Assembly (NCBI RefSeq): GCF_023715245.1
Contig: NZ_JAMBNV010000003.1
Coordinates: 62,001-126,000, forward strand
Length of the DNA: 64,000 bases
Source of the DNA: Sporosarcina luteola
Lineage (GTDB): Bacteria; Bacillota; Bacilli; Bacillales_A; Planococcaceae
Direction of reading: 5' to 3'
The position numbers and the translations under genes are program-made. Of the stretch, positions 61,767 to 64,000 are shown in pieces (within the stretch, counting starts at the first letter, position 1; each line of letters starts with the position of its first letter). The notes beneath the pieces are model-generated. The model worked only from the letters and a program-made list of their open reading frames with translations, ran no database searches and was not told the origin of the DNA.

Positions 61767-62039
61767 ATGACGTATTACGCGGCACTGTTGCACATGATCG
61801 ATCCTGAGAAAAATAAAGAAATCCTCCCCCATCATATAGCCTATCTGGATAGATTGGATGAGCAAGGGAAGATCTTTGCAAGAGGCCCTTTTACCGATGG
61901 AACTGGCGGATTAGTCGTCTATATCGCGGATTCATATGAAGAAGCTATGGAGATGGCAGAAGCGGATCCACACGTCGTTGAAAACGTACGCAGACTTGAA
62001 CTGAAGGAATGGAAACCGATTGTAAGCCATGCCGAATAG
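61767..62039 (+). CDS. YciI family protein
   Basis: A 90-residue ferredoxin-like dimeric protein (YYAALLHMIDPEKNKEILPH, HIAYLDRLDEQGKIFARGPF, AEADPHVVENVRRLELKEW) with the family's His-Asp pair. YciI proteins resemble muconolactone isomerase; one relative is a chloromuconolactone dehalogenase. In a catabolic cluster it may isomerise or decarboxylate an intermediate. AGGAGG precedes the ATG, 10 bp after the ALDH stop. Confidence 0.88.
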   Translation: MTYYAALLHMIDPEKNKEILPHHIAYLDRLDEQGKIFARGPFTDGTGGLVVYIADSYEEAMEMAEADPHVVENVRRLELKEWKPIVSHAE

Positions 62040-62081
62040 GTGGAAAAGTTTCAAAGTCATGAAGTTTTTCCAATCAAACCA

Positions 62082-62096
62082 TGCATGGTACATGGT
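62082..62096. promoter_or_regulatory. Candidate GntR operator, site 3
   Basis: GCATGGTACATGG with the same 11-bp core as sites 1 and 2, 42 bp upstream of the amidase gene's start. It implies a second promoter inside the cluster under the same regulator. Confidence 0.6.
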
Positions 62097-62137
62097 AGAT
62101 TCACCTCGGTGAAATGATCTTGAAAGGAGGCTGGCGA

Positions 62138-62803
62138 ATGAATGGAGAGAATACGGCACTACTCTTAATTGATCTCCAAAAAGAAGGTGGTACTTCAGAT
62201 GTCGTTGGAATGGAAACGATCATTAGTAAAACAGCAAGTCTGATTGAGATATGCCGTCAAAAGAAAATCCCTACCATTTACACACGGCATTTAAATAGGG
62301 GAGATGCGATTGGACTTGGAAACAGGGAACCGTTGAACGAAAAAGGAGAGCCGCTCTACTACCATACCGGTACAGAGGCTATTGAAATAATGGAAGAAGT
62401 GAAGCCCGAACCCGGTGATATCATCGTTGATAAGTACAGGTATAGCGGATTTCATGAATCCAGTTTGGATTTACTGTTAAAGGGTCTGAATGTAAAGCAT
62501 TTACTTATTGGCGGCGTCCTCACAGATGTCTGTGTAATTTCGACAGCGATGGATGCTTACTATCGTGATTACCAGGTTAACTTGGTAAAGGATATATGCG
62601 GTACAACTACTGAAGGTTCACATATGGCGGCAACGCTAATGATGGCAAACTGGATATATGACATACAAATCTTTGATGCCGATCAACTATGCAACAAACT
62701 ATTGGGAGAAGAATATAGGGTCTGGGCATCTGAGGGACCTGATGAATTGCAATTTACACCGGAGACGCTACGAGATGCTTATGCGAAATTAACAGTTACT
62801 TGA
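62138..62803 (+). CDS. Isochorismatase family amidase (cysteine hydrolase)
   Basis: A 221-residue hydrolase with the full triad: Asp in ALLLIDLQKEG (about residue 12), Lys in DIIVDKYRYSGFHES (about residue 104) and Cys in GGVLTDVCVISTAMDAYY (about residue 138). KYRYSGFHES resembles the KxRYSAF motif of N-carbamoylsarcosine amidase, RutB and maleamate-type amidases. It likely frees ammonia from a carbamoyl or amide intermediate of the pathway. ATG 62138 has AAAGGAGG 9 nt upstream. Confidence 0.9.
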   Translation: MNGENTALLLIDLQKEGGTSDVVGMETIISKTASLIEICRQKKIPTIYTRHLNRGDAIGLGNREPLNEKGEPLYYHTGTEAIEIMEEVKPEPGDIIVDKYRYSGFHESSLDLLLKGLNVKHLLIGGVLTDVCVISTAMDAYYRDYQVNLVKDICGTTTEGSHMAATLMMANWIYDIQIFDADQLCNKLLGEEYRVWASEGPDELQFTPETLRDAYAKLTVT

Positions 62804-62850
62804 TCGCAAGAGCTTTTTGCAACGATTTTGAATACAAAGGGGGAGAATGA

Positions 62851-64000
62851 TTGAAAACGGCGGAGAAAGTGGACGTGTCAAGCATTGGGGTAGATGTTAC
62901 GGAGCAAGCGTACGGTGGTCAAGATGTCGTTACAGTAGAACATTACGCGACGGATGAAGTTCCAATGAGCCAAAGAAATATAGGTTTCTTTGACATGATA
63001 GCAATATGGGTTGGAGCCAACTCGAATAATGCATCCTGGTACGTTGGGGGAACGGTTGCTGGAATGGCATTTGCCGGAGCGATTACAGTCACATTAATTT
63101 CTAATCCAATCGCTTATCTCGTTCTGGCACTTGTTGGCTATATGGGCTTTAAAGTTGGAACTTCCACAATGGCATTAACAAGGCCGGCTTTTGGAATTAA
63201 GGGAAGTCTTTTGCCAACGGTGTTAAATACCATCGTTTTTTTAGGATGGGCGGTCGTTAATACGTTCATTGCCGTCATATCCATGAGTTTCATATTAAAA
63301 GGTTTATTTGGTTGGCCCGCTTATGGTGAGCCAGGTAGCGCGGGACCGATGATTCTGGGCATTGTCTTCATGAGCATTTTGAATTTAGCTGCCGTTTCAT
63401 TGGGAAGGAATTCAATTAAAATTGTCGAAAGAATTGGAATCGTGTTAGTTCTGGCTTTAGGTATTTGGATTACGGTTGTCGTGTTGAAAACACATTCAAT
63501 TGCAGACATCATGGCTTGGAAGGCACCGGCGGATGCGATTATGCCGGTTGGGAAAGCGATAGATATTATGGCTGCTTTCAGCTTAGCTTGGGTTCTAGGT
63601 ATTGCTGAGTTCACGAGGTATACAAGGTCCGCTAAAACAGCAACAGTTGCACCGCTTTTAGGAGCATGCCTTTCTCTCATGTGGTTTGCATTTATCGGCA
63701 TAATCGCTACCATTGGTGCAGCGATTACGACAGGAACATTTAATCCGGATAATTCGGATCCAAGTTCAATTGTGACGAATCTTGGACTTGGTTGGTTTGC
63801 ATTGGTGCTGATTGTTGTCGCATGTATTACAACAAATGTGGTGAATCTGATGGCCGCGGGAATTTCAATTACCAACGTAACGAAGAAAATCAAGCCGCTT
63901 CATTCCATTTGGCTTGTAACTGTATTGGCGGGGTTTGCCATGCTCATTCCACTTTACTTGGCCAGTTTCTTATATACATTTATGGGCTTCTTAGAATACA
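62851..64000 (+). CDS. NCS1 family permease (cytosine/purine type), 3' end outside window
   Basis: At least 383 residues, cut by the window end; TTG start after GGGGGAG. N-terminal polar tail, then RNIGFFDMIAIWVGANSNNA and WYVGGTVAGMAF (TM1 with the unwound G-N/W pair), GFKVGTSTMALTRPAFGIKG (TM3), and about nine helices in all so far. The NxxW and R-x-x-FG motifs match codB/fcyB-like Na+ or H+ symporters for cytosine, purines or allantoin-like heterocycles. It supports an N-heterocycle as the cluster's substrate. Confidence 0.9.
   Translation, partial: MKTAEKVDVSSIGVDVTEQAYGGQDVVTVEHYATDEVPMSQRNIGFFDMIAIWVGANSNNASWYVGGTVAGMAFAGAITVTLISNPIAYLVLALVGYMGFKVGTSTMALTRPAFGIKGSLLPTVLNTIVFLGWAVVNTFIAVISMSFILKGLFGWPAYGEPGSAGPMILGIVFMSILNLAAVSLGRNSIKIVERIGIVLVLALGIWITVVVLKTHSIADIMAWKAPADAIMPVGKAIDIMAAFSLAWVLGIAEFTRYTRSAKTATVAPLLGACLSLMWFAFIGIIATIGAAITTGTFNPDNSDPSSIVTNLGLGWFALVLIVVACITTNVVNLMAAGISITNVTKKIKPLHSIWLVTVLAGFAMLIPLYLASFLYTFMGFLEY

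Noticed and set aside
63321-63893. 190-codon frame antisense to the NCS1 permease
   Set aside because: Shadow frame of a clear permease.

Overview
The window looks like chromosome from a low-GC, Gram-positive, spore-forming Bacillales, most likely Planococcaceae (Sporosarcina-like). Supporting signs are strong AGGAGG-type ribosome binding sites, frequent TTG and GTG starts, lipoproteins with Bacillus-style lipoboxes, and typical Bacillales families: YfmQ, the YflT general stress protein, the DUF1659/DUF2922/YvrJ trio and a CC/Se-motif protein. The genus is an inference. I saw no rRNA, tRNA, CRISPR array or intact transposase.

Layout. 1-9 kb: the tail of a short-chain dehydrogenase, a MarR regulator, an M20 amidohydrolase, several small envelope proteins and lipoproteins, two decayed genes (CC/Se and VOC families), a VCBS-repeat protein and YflT. 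9.7-25.7 kb: a defence island. It holds a holin-like type I toxin, a nuclease-helicase of the DUF2075 type, a TerB / ATPase / DEAD-helicase operon matching the Shango anti-phage system, a DUF262-DUF1524 (GmrSD-like) nuclease, an unrecognised two-helix membrane protein, a decayed second copy of the DUF262 gene tail, and a convergent three-gene operon led by a GHKL ATPase with two unknown partners. This operon is the best candidate for an undescribed system.

26-38.6 kb: small accessory genes (YvrJ operon, isochorismatase-like hydrolase, MazG-like protein, NERD nuclease, orphan DnaA domain I protein, LprI-like and HEXXH lipoproteins, an SH3 protein, DUF1456, a triple-repeat Ltp superinfection-exclusion-like protein) separated by many palindromic repeats. 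38.6-54.7 kb: amino acid metabolism and transport (threonine aldolase + DAACS symporter; D-cysteine desulfhydrase + DapF + DAACS symporter; GltS), a NUDIX hydrolase, a TPR protein, a fatty acid hydroxylase, a FadR-like regulator, a cell-surface 5'-nucleotidase, UspA and a CBS-domain protein.

55-64 kb: a catabolic cluster under a GntR/FCD regulator. It encodes a luciferase-like flavin monooxygenase, a DUF1185 protein, an alpha/beta hydrolase, two aldehyde dehydrogenases, a YciI protein, an isochorismatase-type amidase and an NCS1 permease (cut by the window end). The parts fit import and oxidative ring opening of an N-heterocycle. Three copies of one near-palindromic site (two before the regulator, one before the amidase/permease genes) look like the operators.

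Intergenic space holds at least four repeat families: ~145-bp elements with GGTGCCTGTG ends and a co-varying inner stem; AATAATCCATCC hairpins with conserved downstream hairpins; GGTACCAGG palindromes; and GC-rich palindromes. There is also a 21-bp tandem repeat and a 26-bp inverted-repeat pair enclosing a small gene.
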